A DNA stretch of 7,259 nucleotides from VBDM01 sp041493345. Lineage in GTDB: Bacteria; Pseudomonadota; Gammaproteobacteria; Burkholderiales; SG8-39. Positions 1 to 6,279 of the stretch are shown here, piece by piece. The notes beneath the pieces were generated by a model. It searched no databases. It was given only the letters and a program-made list of their open reading frames with translations, and was not told the origin of the DNA. The stretch is from contig JBGPYQ010000174.1 of assembly GCA_041493345.1 (NCBI GenBank), positions 1 through 7,259 on the forward strand, in the 5' to 3' direction. Positions within the stretch are counted from its first letter, which is position 1; each line of letters starts with the position of its first letter. Position numbers and translations under genes: made by a program.

Positions 1-603
1 CCAGGTGCTCCACACGATGGCCACCGCGATGACGAGCCCGGTGAGCGGGTCGAGCCACAGCCAGCCGGTGAAGAGGATGCCGATTCCCGCGACGACGACG
101 CCAAGCGATACCGCCGCGTCGGCCGCAAGATGCAGGAACGCGGCGCGCATGTTGATGTCGTGCCGTCGGTCGCGCGCGAACAGCAAAGCGCTCCCCCCGT
201 TGATCAGTATGCCGAGCAGCGCCACCCCTATCACCGTTCCACCGGCGACGGGCGTCGGCGCGGCCAGGCGATTGATCGCCTCCCAGGCGATGCCGCCGGT
301 CACCACGAAAAGGAGCGCCGAGTTCAGCAGCGCGACCAGGATCGATGAGCTGCGCAGGCCGTAAGTAAAGCGCTCCGAGGGCCCGCGCCTCGCCAAAGTG
401 CTGGCGCCCCATGCCAGCGTCAGCGCGAGCACATCGCTCAGATTGTGCCCGGCGTCGGCGAGCAGCGCCATGGAGTGCGCGAGCACGCCATATACCGCCT
501 CGACCAGCACGAAGGCGAGATTCAGGCCGATGCCCAGCGCGAAAGCCCGGCCGGCATAGCGCGGACCGTGCACGCCGTGATCGTGGTCGTGGTCGTATGT
601 CAC
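1..603 (-). CDS. Cation diffusion facilitator (CzcD/ZitB-like zinc exporter), C-terminus outside window
   Basis: This is a CDF-family proton/divalent-metal antiporter of the inner membrane, most like CzcD/ZitB. The visible 201 residues cover the N-terminal tail and about six membrane spans (roughly 20-41, 44-66, 86-110, 119-143, 154-178 and 181-201) of a family that usually has about 300 residues. The tail TYDHDHDHGVHG carries four histidines and may bind metal. TM2 holds LLADAGHNLSDVLAL with the HxxxD pair His53/Asp57. TM5 holds AFLHLAADAAVSLG with His158/Asp162. HxxxD in both helices is the pattern of zinc/cadmium-type CDFs. RFTYGLRS between TM2 and TM3 is also typical. The start is GTG at 603: no ATG occurs between it and the in-frame TGA at 651-649, and the ribosome signal is weak. 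A 73-base gap separates it from nagZ, so it may be read from the operon or from a weak own promoter. No zinc-responsive operator is evident. The cytoplasmic C-terminal domain is beyond the edge. Confidence 0.93.
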   Translation of the reverse strand, partial: MTYDHDHDHGVHGPRYAGRAFALGIGLNLAFVLVEAVYGVLAHSMALLADAGHNLSDVLALTLAWGASTLARRGPSERFTYGLRSSSILVALLNSALLFVVTGGIAWEAINRLAAPTPVAGGTVIGVALLGILINGGSALLFARDRRHDINMRAAFLHLAADAAVSLGVVVAGIGILFTGWLWLDPLTGLVIAVAIVWSTW

Positions 604-676
604 TGCGCCTGCTCTAGTGTACGGGAGACTTCCGAATTCTAGCCGCTTTCACCGCGGGACTACCCGGATCGGCGCG

Positions 677-1687
677 TCAGACCGGGATACCCTGAATCGC
701 GGCGACGGCGGAAGCGTAGCGCGTGTCGGAGCCGAGCGGCTTCGGCGTCCCCCGGCCGCGCATGCGCTCGGCGCGCGCGCGATCGAGCGGGCCGGCCTTC
801 AGGCCGTCGAGCACCTCGCGCGCAGCCTGCGGCGCGTTGCACACCAGGATCATGTCGCAGCCCGCCGCGAGCGCGGCTTCGGCGCGCTTCACTACGCCGC
901 CGGCGACGCTCGCGCCTTCCATCGAGAGATCGTCGCTGAAGATCATGCCGTCGAACGCGAGGCGCCCCCGCAGGATGTCCTTCAGCCACACCGGCGAATA
1001 GCCCGCCGGCCGGCTGTCCACCGCGGGATAGATCACGTGAGCGGGCATCACCCCGGCGAGCCCGAGCGCAATCAAGTCGCCGTAAGGCTGCAGGTCGTTC
1101 GCTTCGATTTCATCGAGGCTGCGCTCGTCCACCGGAACATCGATGTGCGAGTCCGCCTTCACGTAGCCGTGACCGGGGAAATGTTTGCCGACCGATGCCG
1201 CGCCGCCTGCCGTCGATCCGGCGACGAACGCGCCAGCAAGCGCCGCGATCACCGCGGGCTCGTCCGAGAACGCACGATCTCCGATGATGCTGCTCGAGCC
1301 GAAGTCTACGTCGAGCACGGGCGCGAAACTGAAATCGACTCCGTGCGTCCGCAGCTCCACCGCCACGACATAACCCGTCGCTTCCGCAAGGGTCCGGGCC
1401 TGCGCTGCGTCGGTTTCCCAGCGCTCCCCGAGCAGACGCATCGGCGGGATACGGGTGAACCCCTCCTGAAAGCGCTGCACCCGCCCGCCCTCATGGTCCA
1501 CCGCGATGAGCAGCTCGGGCCGGCGCAGCGCGCGAATCTCGGTCGTGAGCGCGAGGAGCTGCCGCGGCGATTCGAAATTGCGCGCGAACAGGATTACCCC
1601 TCCCACCAGCGGGTGCGCAAGCACCTCCCCTTCCCCCGGAGCGAGCGCAGGTCCGGCCAGGTCCACCATGACCGGACCGAGCATCAT
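677..1687 (-). CDS. nagZ: Beta-N-acetylhexosaminidase (NagZ, GH3)
   Basis: NagZ is a cytoplasmic glycoside hydrolase of family 3. It removes GlcNAc from 1,6-anhydro-MurNAc muropeptides during peptidoglycan recycling, and in species with inducible AmpC its product affects beta-lactamase control. The protein has 336 residues (E. coli 341). Motifs are VMVDLAG (6-12), VGGVILFARNFESP (28-41), AVDHEGGRVQRF (62-73), FSFAPVLDVDF (119-129) and GKHFPGHG (167-174). The Asp179-His181 DSH catalytic loop follows, and the nucleophile is Asp252 in FSDDLSMEGA. GCDMILVCN lies near the end. The ATG at 1687 overlaps the acpS stop (ATGA), with AAGGA five bases upstream. A second ATG follows immediately. The frame is open further up to 2041, but that part is antiphase acpS. 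Position after acpS is typical of betaproteobacteria and differs from E. coli. Confidence 0.97.
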   Translation of the reverse strand: MMLGPVMVDLAGPALAPGEGEVLAHPLVGGVILFARNFESPRQLLALTTEIRALRRPELLIAVDHEGGRVQRFQEGFTRIPPMRLLGERWETDAAQARTLAEATGYVVAVELRTHGVDFSFAPVLDVDFGSSSIIGDRAFSDEPAVIAALAGAFVAGSTAGGAASVGKHFPGHGYVKADSHIDVPVDERSLDEIEANDLQPYGDLIALGLAGVMPAHVIYPAVDSRPAGYSPVWLKDILRGRLAFDGMIFSDDLSMEGASVAGGVVKRAEAALAAGCDMILVCNAPQAAREVLDGLKAGPLDRARAERMRGRGTPKPLGSDTRYASAVAAIQGIPV

Positions 1688-2067
1688 CGCTGTCCTTCGA
1701 CTATGACATACGCGCAAGCCATGCCCACCTCGTCGGTGAGCGACACGTGCACGCGGGCGATCCCGCGCCGCTCGAGCAGCGCGGCGAGCGGCTTGGAGAA
1801 TCCGAGCGACGGCTTGCCGGAGGGCGCATTCTCCACCCAGACGTTGTGCCAGTTGACCGGGAACCCGATGCCGGTGCCGAGCGCCTTGGAGAACGCCTCC
1901 TTGGCGGCAAATCGCTTCGCCAGATAAGCCGCGGGCTTGCGGTGGCGGCGAAACCGGTCCAGCTCGGCCTCGACCAGGATCCGGCGCGCAAATCGCTCGC
2001 CGTGGCGCTCGAGCGCGCGCTCGATGCGCCCGATGTCGCACAGATCCGTTCCGATGCCCAGTATCAC
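1684..2067 (-). CDS. acpS: Holo-[acyl-carrier-protein] synthase
   Basis: AcpS transfers 4'-phosphopantetheine from coenzyme A to the serine of acyl carrier protein, which activates fatty acid synthesis. The protein has 127 residues, the usual size for this small trimeric enzyme. The N-terminal motif is ILGIGTDLCDIGRIE, with the Mg-binding Asp8. The second motif is LAKRFAAKEAFSKALGTG (49-66), with Glu57. The C-terminal strand region is ARVHVSLTDEVGMACAYVIVE. The start is GTG at 2067 in a GTGA overlap with the pdxJ stop. GGGA lies five bases upstream (GGGAAAGAC), a moderate signal. The stop overlaps the nagZ start as ATGA. The pdxJ-acpS pairing is also seen in E. coli. Confidence 0.97.
   Translation of the reverse strand: MILGIGTDLCDIGRIERALERHGERFARRILVEAELDRFRRHRKPAAYLAKRFAAKEAFSKALGTGIGFPVNWHNVWVENAPSGKPSLGFSKPLAALLERRGIARVHVSLTDEVGMACAYVIVEGQR
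1693..1697 (-). promoter_or_regulatory. Ribosome binding site for nagZ
   Basis: AAGGA on the minus strand is five bases before the nagZ ATG at 1687, within the last codons of acpS. It settles the start at the ATGA overlap and rejects the 118-codon upstream extension of the frame. Confidence 0.65.
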
Positions 2068-2789
2068 GTCTTTCCCGCTTCCAGCATCAGCCGCTTCATC
2101 TCGCGCACCGCGGGCTGCCAGCCGTCGAAAATCGCCCGGGCCACGATGGCGTGGCCGATGTTCAGTTCGGCGATTCCGGGAATTGCGGCGATGGGCTGCA
2201 CGTTTTCATAGTTGAGCCCGTGGCCGGCGTTGACCTTGAGTCCGATCGACCTGCCGTATTCCACTGATTCCCGGATCCTGGCAAGTTCGGCCTTGCGCCG
2301 CGCGGCCGGCGCATCGGCGTAATGACCCGTGTGGATCTCGATGACCGGTGCGCCCGCCGCTTTCGCCGCGTCGATCTGCCTGCGATCGGCATTGATGAAG
2401 AGCGACACGCGGATGCCCGCGCCGGCCAGGAGCCTGCATGCATCCGCGATCCGGTCGAGCTGTCCCGCCACTTCCAGGCCGCCCTCGGTCGTCAGCTCCA
2501 TGCGCCTTTCCGGCACCAGGCAAACATCCCGGGGGCGCACGCGCAACGCGATTTGCAGCATCTCGGGCGTCACGGCCGATTCGAGGTTCATGCGCGTGCG
2601 CAGCCTGGCGCGCAGCGCCTCGACGTCGCCGTCCTGGATGTGCCGGCGGTCCTCGCGCAGGTGCAGGGTGATGGCGTCGGCGCCCGCCTCTTCCGCGAGC
2701 AGCGCCGCCTGGACCGGATCCGGGTACGCGGTGCCGCGCGCCTGGCGCAGCGTGGCGACGTGGTCGATGTTGACGCCGAGCTCGATCAC
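2064..2789 (-). CDS. pdxJ: Pyridoxine 5'-phosphate synthase
   Basis: PdxJ condenses 1-deoxy-xylulose 5-phosphate with 3-amino-2-oxopropyl phosphate to give pyridoxine 5'-phosphate, the ring-closing step of the DXP-dependent vitamin B6 pathway. The protein has 241 residues (E. coli 243). Motifs in TIM-barrel order are GVNIDHVATLRQARG (5-19), HLREDRRHI (43-51) with His43, RMNLE (66-70) with Glu70, CLVPE (90-94), TTEGGLEVAGQ (100-110), SLFINAD, IEIHTG, KVNAGHGLNY (185-194) with His190, and ELNIGHAI near the end. His43 and Glu70 align with E. coli active-site His45 and Glu72. The start is GTG at 2789, overlapping the recO stop as GTGA. No Shine-Dalgarno sequence is seen upstream (CTTCTACAACT), so initiation probably depends on ribosomes finishing recO. 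The stop overlaps acpS in the same way. Confidence 0.97.
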   Translation of the reverse strand: MIELGVNIDHVATLRQARGTAYPDPVQAALLAEEAGADAITLHLREDRRHIQDGDVEALRARLRTRMNLESAVTPEMLQIALRVRPRDVCLVPERRMELTTEGGLEVAGQLDRIADACRLLAGAGIRVSLFINADRRQIDAAKAAGAPVIEIHTGHYADAPAARRKAELARIRESVEYGRSIGLKVNAGHGLNYENVQPIAAIPGIAELNIGHAIVARAIFDGWQPAVREMKRLMLEAGKT

Positions 2790-3505
2790 AGTTGTAGAAG
2801 ATCCCGGAAGATTTGCCGGCTCTTCAGGGGCTGATACTCGAGCCGGTGGTTGATGAGCGCGCGCATCAGCGCCTTGGCCTGCTGCTGCGTCACAGGATTG
2901 CGGAAATCATCGCGCGCCATGTCGAGCAGCGTCCGGCCGCAAACAAGCGGCTCCGCGTCCCCACCATTGACCTCGACCACGCCCCGTTCAGGCTCGTAGG
3001 TGTAGGTCTTGTCCGGATCGATCTCGCGGCCGCTCGCGCTGTCGCGCTCGAGCGACATGGCGTAGCCAAGCTCCTTGAGCAGGGCCTTCTCGAATGAGCG
3101 CAGGACCGGCGCCGATTCGGCGCCCTTCGCAAGCTGCCGCAGCGCCTGGTCGTATTGCCCGAACAGCGCCTCGTGCGCATCCTCGCGGGGCAGCAGCCGC
3201 AGCAAGAGCTCGTTAAGGTAGAAGCCGCACAGCAGCGCCTCGCCGCGCAGCGGCGGCTGGCCGCCTATCCATTCGGCGCGCGCCAGCGTGCGCACGTCCC
3301 CCTTGCCGAACCAGGACAGCGCGAGGGGCTGGAACGACAGCAGAATTCCGCGCAGCATCGAACGCGGGCTGCGCGCGCCGCGAGCGACCATGGAAATGCG
3401 CCCGAACGGCCGCGTAAACACTTCCAGCAGCAGACTTGTTTCGCGGTAAGGGTAGCCGTGCAGCACGAACGCCTCGCGGCTTTCCTGTCGCGTTCGCTCA
3501 CTCAT
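2786..3505 (-). CDS. recO: DNA repair protein RecO
   Basis: RecO works with RecR and RecF to load RecA onto SSB-covered single-stranded gaps and can anneal strands. The protein has 239 residues (E. coli 242). The N-terminal OB-fold part includes AFVLHGYPYRETSLLLEVFT and GRISMVARGARSPRS (about residues 12-50). It is followed by a helical region with GFYLNELLLRLLPREDAHEALF and by RSFEKALLKELGY. The C-terminal part ends in LKSRQIFRDLLQL. No cysteine cluster for a zinc site is seen, as in E. coli RecO. The ATG at 3505 sits inside the end of era (ATGAGTGA, an eight-base overlap). GAGG lies about ten bases upstream, a loose but usable signal. The stop overlaps pdxJ as GTGA. The era-recO-pdxJ order matches the E. 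coli operon. Confidence 0.95.
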   Translation of the reverse strand: MSERTRQESREAFVLHGYPYRETSLLLEVFTRPFGRISMVARGARSPRSMLRGILLSFQPLALSWFGKGDVRTLARAEWIGGQPPLRGEALLCGFYLNELLLRLLPREDAHEALFGQYDQALRQLAKGAESAPVLRSFEKALLKELGYAMSLERDSASGREIDPDKTYTYEPERGVVEVNGGDAEPLVCGRTLLDMARDDFRNPVTQQQAKALMRALINHRLEYQPLKSRQIFRDLLQL

Positions 3506-4391
3506 AGCCGAGCTGCCTCAGTGACGCCTTGTCATCGGTCCAGCCGCGCCGCACCTTGACCCAGACTTCCAGATAGACTTTTCCGCCAAACGTCTTTTCC
3601 ATATCGAGCCGCGCAGCCGTCGCGATCTCCTTCAGCTTGACCCCGCCCGCCCCGATCATGATCGCCTTGTGACTTTCCTTTTCTACCACGATCGAGGCAT
3701 GGATGCGCCGCAAGTTTCCCTTTTCCTCGAACTTCTCGATGGCCACGCCTGCGCCGTAGGGGAGCTCCTCGCCGAGCAGGCGGAACAGTTTCTCGCGGAC
3801 CAGCTCGGAGGCAAGAAAGCGCTCATCGCGGTCGGTGAGTTCATCCAGCGCATGCATGGCGGCCTGCTCGGGCAGGTAGTTTCGCACCGCGCGCAGCAAC
3901 TCATCGAGTCCCTTGCGGCGCCGGGCGCTTATCGGAACGATTTCGGCGAATACCGCTTCCTTGGCGCACAGTTGCAGGAACGGCATGAGCGCGCCGGGGG
4001 AGACCCGGTCCGTCTTGTTCACAACCAGGATCAGCGGAATTCCCGGCTGGACGAGTTTCACAAGCGCTCTGTCTCCGGCGCCGAAATGCCCCGCTTCCAC
4101 CACCAGCAGCACGGCGTCCGCCTCGCCCAGCGCGCCATGCACTGCCCGGTTCATCAGCCGGTTGAGTGCGCTGCCGTGGCGCGTCTGGAAGCCCGGCGTA
4201 TCGAGAAAAATAAACTGCGCCTCGCTGCGGCTGAGAATGCCGCGAATGCGGTGGCGCGTGGTCTGAGGCTTTCTGGAGGTAATGCTGAGCTTCTGTCCCA
4301 GCAACGCGTTGAGGAGCGTGGATTTGCCGACGTTGGGCCGGCCGATCAGGGCGATCGCGCCGCAGCGAAACGGCTCCGTTGTCACCGGCAT
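3498..4391 (-). CDS. era: GTPase Era, 30S ribosome assembly factor
   Basis: Era is an essential GTPase that binds the 3' end of 16S rRNA through a KH domain and helps mature the 30S subunit. The protein has 297 residues (E. coli 301). G1 is GRPNVGKST (17-25). The effector region is ITSRKPQTTRHRIRG (37-51), G3 is DTPG (64-67), G4 is NKTD (125-128) and G5 is SAR (155-157). The linker ELPYGAGVAIEKF leads into a KH type-II domain with the GxxG loop as GAGG (247-250) and a C-terminus VYLEVWVKVRRGW...LRQLGYE. The GAGG loop has no basic residue, unlike the GNKG of E. coli Era. The ATG at 4391 comes ten bases after the rnc stop without a clear Shine-Dalgarno sequence, so translation is probably coupled to rnc. 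The end overlaps recO by eight bases. Confidence 0.97.
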   Translation of the reverse strand: MPVTTEPFRCGAIALIGRPNVGKSTLLNALLGQKLSITSRKPQTTRHRIRGILSRSEAQFIFLDTPGFQTRHGSALNRLMNRAVHGALGEADAVLLVVEAGHFGAGDRALVKLVQPGIPLILVVNKTDRVSPGALMPFLQLCAKEAVFAEIVPISARRRKGLDELLRAVRNYLPEQAAMHALDELTDRDERFLASELVREKLFRLLGEELPYGAGVAIEKFEEKGNLRRIHASIVVEKESHKAIMIGAGGVKLKEIATAARLDMEKTFGGKVYLEVWVKVRRGWTDDKASLRQLGYE

Positions 4392-4401
4392 GCCGGAGGG
4401 T

Positions 4402-5070
4402 TCAACGGCGGATTTGCTCGAACGCGCGCAACGCCGCTTCCTGTTCGGCGGTGCGCCGGCTGCTGCCGCTCCCGGCAGTGCGCACCGAGAGCTCCGGGAT
4501 CAGGCATTCGACCTCGAATTTCTGGCTGTGCGCGGCACCCCGCGTCGCCACCACCGAGTACTGCGGCAGCGCGATCTTGCGGGCCTGCAGCAATTCCTGC
4601 AGCAAGGTCTTCGGATCCTTTCCGGGAGCCTTCGGGTCCAGGTCGGCGAGCAGGGACTTGTAGAGATGCCGAATGGCTTCCTGGGCCGCCGCAAAGCCGC
4701 CGTCGATAAAAATCGCGCCGATCAGCGCCTCGAATGCATCGGCGAGGATCGACGGCCGGGAAAAACCCCCGCTCTTCAGCTCGCCCTCGCCGAGGCGCAG
4801 ATAATCTCCCAGAGACAGCGCTTGCGCCACCTGGTGCAACGCCTCCTGGCAAACCAGGTTTGCGCGCATCCGTGACAGATCTCCCTCCGCGAGCTTCCCG
4901 AAGCGCTGATACAGTTCCGCGGCAATGACGCAATTGAGGACGCTGTCGCCGAGAAATTCGAGGCGCTCGTTGTGAGGGGTGCTGTGGCTGCGGTGGGTCA
5001 GCGCCTGTGCCAGAAGCTCGCTTCGGGCGAACGAGTATCCGACTCGCTGCTGCAGGCGCTCCCGGTCCAC
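4402..5070 (-). CDS. rnc: Ribonuclease III
   Basis: RNase III cleaves double-stranded RNA, including the rRNA precursor. The 222-residue form starts at GTG 5070 (VDRERLQQRVGYSF). The family signature HNERLEFLGDSVL carries Glu35, Glu38 and Asp42. A second acidic pair, Asp111 and Glu114, lies in DAFEALIGAIFIDGG. These equal E. coli Glu38, Glu41, Asp45, Asp114 and Glu117 with a constant offset of three, which supports this start. The dsRNA-binding domain covers about 152-222 (DPKTLLQELLQARK, then GSSRRTAEQEAA). The GTG has only a poor upstream signal (ACGGG). The frame continues to a TTG at 5154, which would add 28 residues (250 total) and overlap the DUF4845 gene by 29 bases. Those extra residues are Pro/Ala/Ser-rich and unlike the family. 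A TGA immediately precedes the TTG, so no longer form exists. era begins ten bases after the stop; the rnc-era pair is widely conserved and both proteins act on rRNA. Confidence 0.95.
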   Translation of the reverse strand: MDRERLQQRVGYSFARSELLAQALTHRSHSTPHNERLEFLGDSVLNCVIAAELYQRFGKLAEGDLSRMRANLVCQEALHQVAQALSLGDYLRLGEGELKSGGFSRPSILADAFEALIGAIFIDGGFAAAQEAIRHLYKSLLADLDPKAPGKDPKTLLQELLQARKIALPQYSVVATRGAAHSQKFEVECLIPELSVRTAGSGSSRRTAEQEAALRAFEQIRR

Positions 5071-5111
5071 GGAACCCGTCTGGAGGAGTGCTGGGTGCGG
5101 TGCCGCCTCGC

Positions 5112-5125
5112 CGCCGGATACGGCG
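5112..5125 (-). other. Small GC hairpin between the DUF4845 stop and rnc
   Basis: The minus strand reads CGCCG-TATC-CGGCG directly after the DUF4845 TAG, a five-pair GC stem with a four-base loop. An overlapping alternative pairs CCGCCG, just before the TAG, with CGGCGG. There is no U tract, so it is not a terminator. It lies in the leader of rnc if rnc starts at 5070, but inside the coding sequence if rnc starts at 5154. A regulatory role is speculative. Confidence 0.3.
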
Positions 5126-5494
5126 CTAATCGGCGGAACTGCCAGCGAAGTCAATCACTACGCTGACGTTGCTGAACAGGGGAATTTTCTTCGCATAGGC
5201 AAACGAAATCACGACATTGTTGCCGTCCTTGGTGATCTCCAGATCCTTGGCGGTGATCACTTCAAAGTCGTCGATGGCGGAGCGCCTGTCGAAAGCGGCG
5301 CGGATATCCGCAACGCCGCCGCGCGCATCGCCGCTCTTTACAATGCCGACGACCGCCTTCTTGAGCTTGAAATACTCGATGTATGCGGGCATGATCTTCA
5401 GCCCGCCGACTGCGAAGATGACTATGACAATGCACACAAACAGCATCCCGATGAGTGTGATGCCTTTCTGGTTTTTCATGACTCCCCCAATCAC
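5126..5494 (-). CDS. DUF4845-type small membrane protein between lepB and rnc
   Basis: This is a 122-residue protein of unknown function, recognised as DUF4845-like from its position between lepB and rnc and from its form. A short polar head (MIGGVMKNQKG) is followed by one membrane segment at about 12-32 (ITLIGMLFVCIVIVIFAVGG). Then comes IMPAYIEYFKLKKAV, and a soluble tail of about 80 residues ending in a beta-rich stretch (NNVVISFAYAKKIPLF). The topology is probably a single span with the tail outside the cytoplasm, which is inferred. The KNQKG/ITLIG junction resembles a type IV prepilin cleavage site but has Gly instead of Glu at +5. The GTG start at 5494 is chosen because GGAGG lies six bases upstream and it forms a GTGA overlap with the lepB stop. 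An ATG at 5479 (MKNQKG) is the alternative. It follows GGGGGAG by only two bases and would remove five residues. The stop is TAG. The gene is co-transcribed with lepB and rnc, but its role is unknown. Confidence 0.9.
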   Translation of the reverse strand: MIGGVMKNQKGITLIGMLFVCIVIVIFAVGGLKIMPAYIEYFKLKKAVVGIVKSGDARGGVADIRAAFDRRSAIDDFEVITAKDLEITKDGNNVVISFAYAKKIPLFSNVSVVIDFAGSSAD

Positions 5495-6279
5495 TTGAAT
5501 CCTCCAAAGCGCTTCGGTTCGCTGAAGTTGAACCAGATGAAGAAGGCCTTCCCGACAATGTTCTCATCCGGCACGAAACCCCACACGCGGCTGTCGGCGG
5601 AATTGTCGCGATTGTCGCCCATCATGAAATAGTACCCCGGAGGCACGGTGCAGGTCACGCCTTCGATATTGTAGTTGCAATTTTCCCGAAACGGGAACGG
5701 CCGCGCGAAGGGAACCGCCGCCGGAGCATCGTCCTCGATCAGAATGGCATGCTCGACCGCGCCGATCTTTTCCCGGAACTGCCTGGAATAGTGGATACGC
5801 TCGCGATGCAGGTAGTCCGGCATCGACTTGCGCGCTTGCTCCACGTTGTTGATGAAGAGCCTCTTGCCGGAGTAGACGATGCGGTCACCCGGAAGGCCGA
5901 TCACCCGCTTGATGTAGTCCAAGGACGGATCCTCCGGGTAGCGGAAAACCATGACATCGCCGCGCCTGGGCTCGCCGACATTGATGATCTTCCTGTTGAT
6001 GATCGGGAGCCGGACGCCGTAGGCGAATTTGTTGACCAGGATGAAGTCTCCCACGACCAGCGTCGGCACCATCGATCCCGACGGGATCTTGAACGGCTCC
6101 ACCAGAAACGAGCGCAGGAGAAACACGATAAGGATCACCGGAAAGAAGCTTTTCGGGTACTCGATCCACCAGGGCTCCTTGTCGTCCTTTGCGCGCCGCC
6201 TGCCGAAATAAACGGCGTCGGCCAGGGCAAACGCCCCGGTCCCCGCCAGCAGCACGAACAGCATCAGGGCAAAATTCAT
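5491..6279 (-). CDS. lepB: Signal peptidase I (LepB)
   Basis: LepB is the inner-membrane serine protease that removes signal peptides from exported proteins, using a Ser/Lys dyad. The protein has 262 residues. A hydrophobic segment at about 3-25 is followed by a charged cytoplasmic stretch (RRRAKDDKEPW) and a second membrane span at about 44-60. Box B is IPSGSMVPTL with nucleophile Ser69. Box D is RRGDVMVFRYPEDPSLDYIK with the general base Lys124. Box E is GDNRDNSADSR at 221-231. Two cysteines, Cys201 and Cys210, sit in the periplasmic insert and could pair, which is an inference. The ATG at 6279 overlaps the lepA stop (ATGA) and has GGAAGG three bases upstream. Both N-terminal spans follow directly from this start. 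The frame stays open for another 176 codons upstream, but that stretch is antiphase lepA. The stop overlaps the next gene as GTGA. E. coli LepB is longer, at about 324 residues; shorter forms are common. Confidence 0.97.
   Translation of the reverse strand: MNFALMLFVLLAGTGAFALADAVYFGRRRAKDDKEPWWIEYPKSFFPVILIVFLLRSFLVEPFKIPSGSMVPTLVVGDFILVNKFAYGVRLPIINRKIINVGEPRRGDVMVFRYPEDPSLDYIKRVIGLPGDRIVYSGKRLFINNVEQARKSMPDYLHRERIHYSRQFREKIGAVEHAILIEDDAPAAVPFARPFPFRENCNYNIEGVTCTVPPGYYFMMGDNRDNSADSRVWGFVPDENIVGKAFFIWFNFSEPKRFGGFK
5501..5505 (-). promoter_or_regulatory. Strong ribosome binding site for the DUF4845 gene
   Basis: GGAGG on the minus strand is six bases before the GTG at 5494, inside the 3' end of lepB. 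The ideal motif and spacing favour this GTG over the ATG fifteen bases further in. Confidence 0.7.

Noticed and set aside
604..676. Possible promoter or terminator between nagZ and the CDF gene
   Set aside because: TAGAAT at 641-636 resembles a -10 box, but hexamers 16-18 bases upstream (such as GGTAGT) do not match a -35. The only stem is a four-pair CCGC/GCGG without a U tract. The support is too weak to annotate either.
617..1927. 436-codon open frame on the plus strand
   Set aside because: It runs antisense to nagZ and acpS, both firmly identified by motifs. The translation is Arg/His/Ala-rich with no recognisable domain, as expected for an antisense shadow in GC-rich DNA.
1688..2041. 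118-codon upstream extension of the nagZ frame
   Set aside because: It overlaps acpS completely in another frame. NagZ homology begins at the ATG at 1687, which has AAGGA upstream.
3669..4709. 346-codon plus-strand open frame across era and rnc
   Set aside because: It is antisense to two genes with complete catalytic motifs and shows no protein family features of its own.
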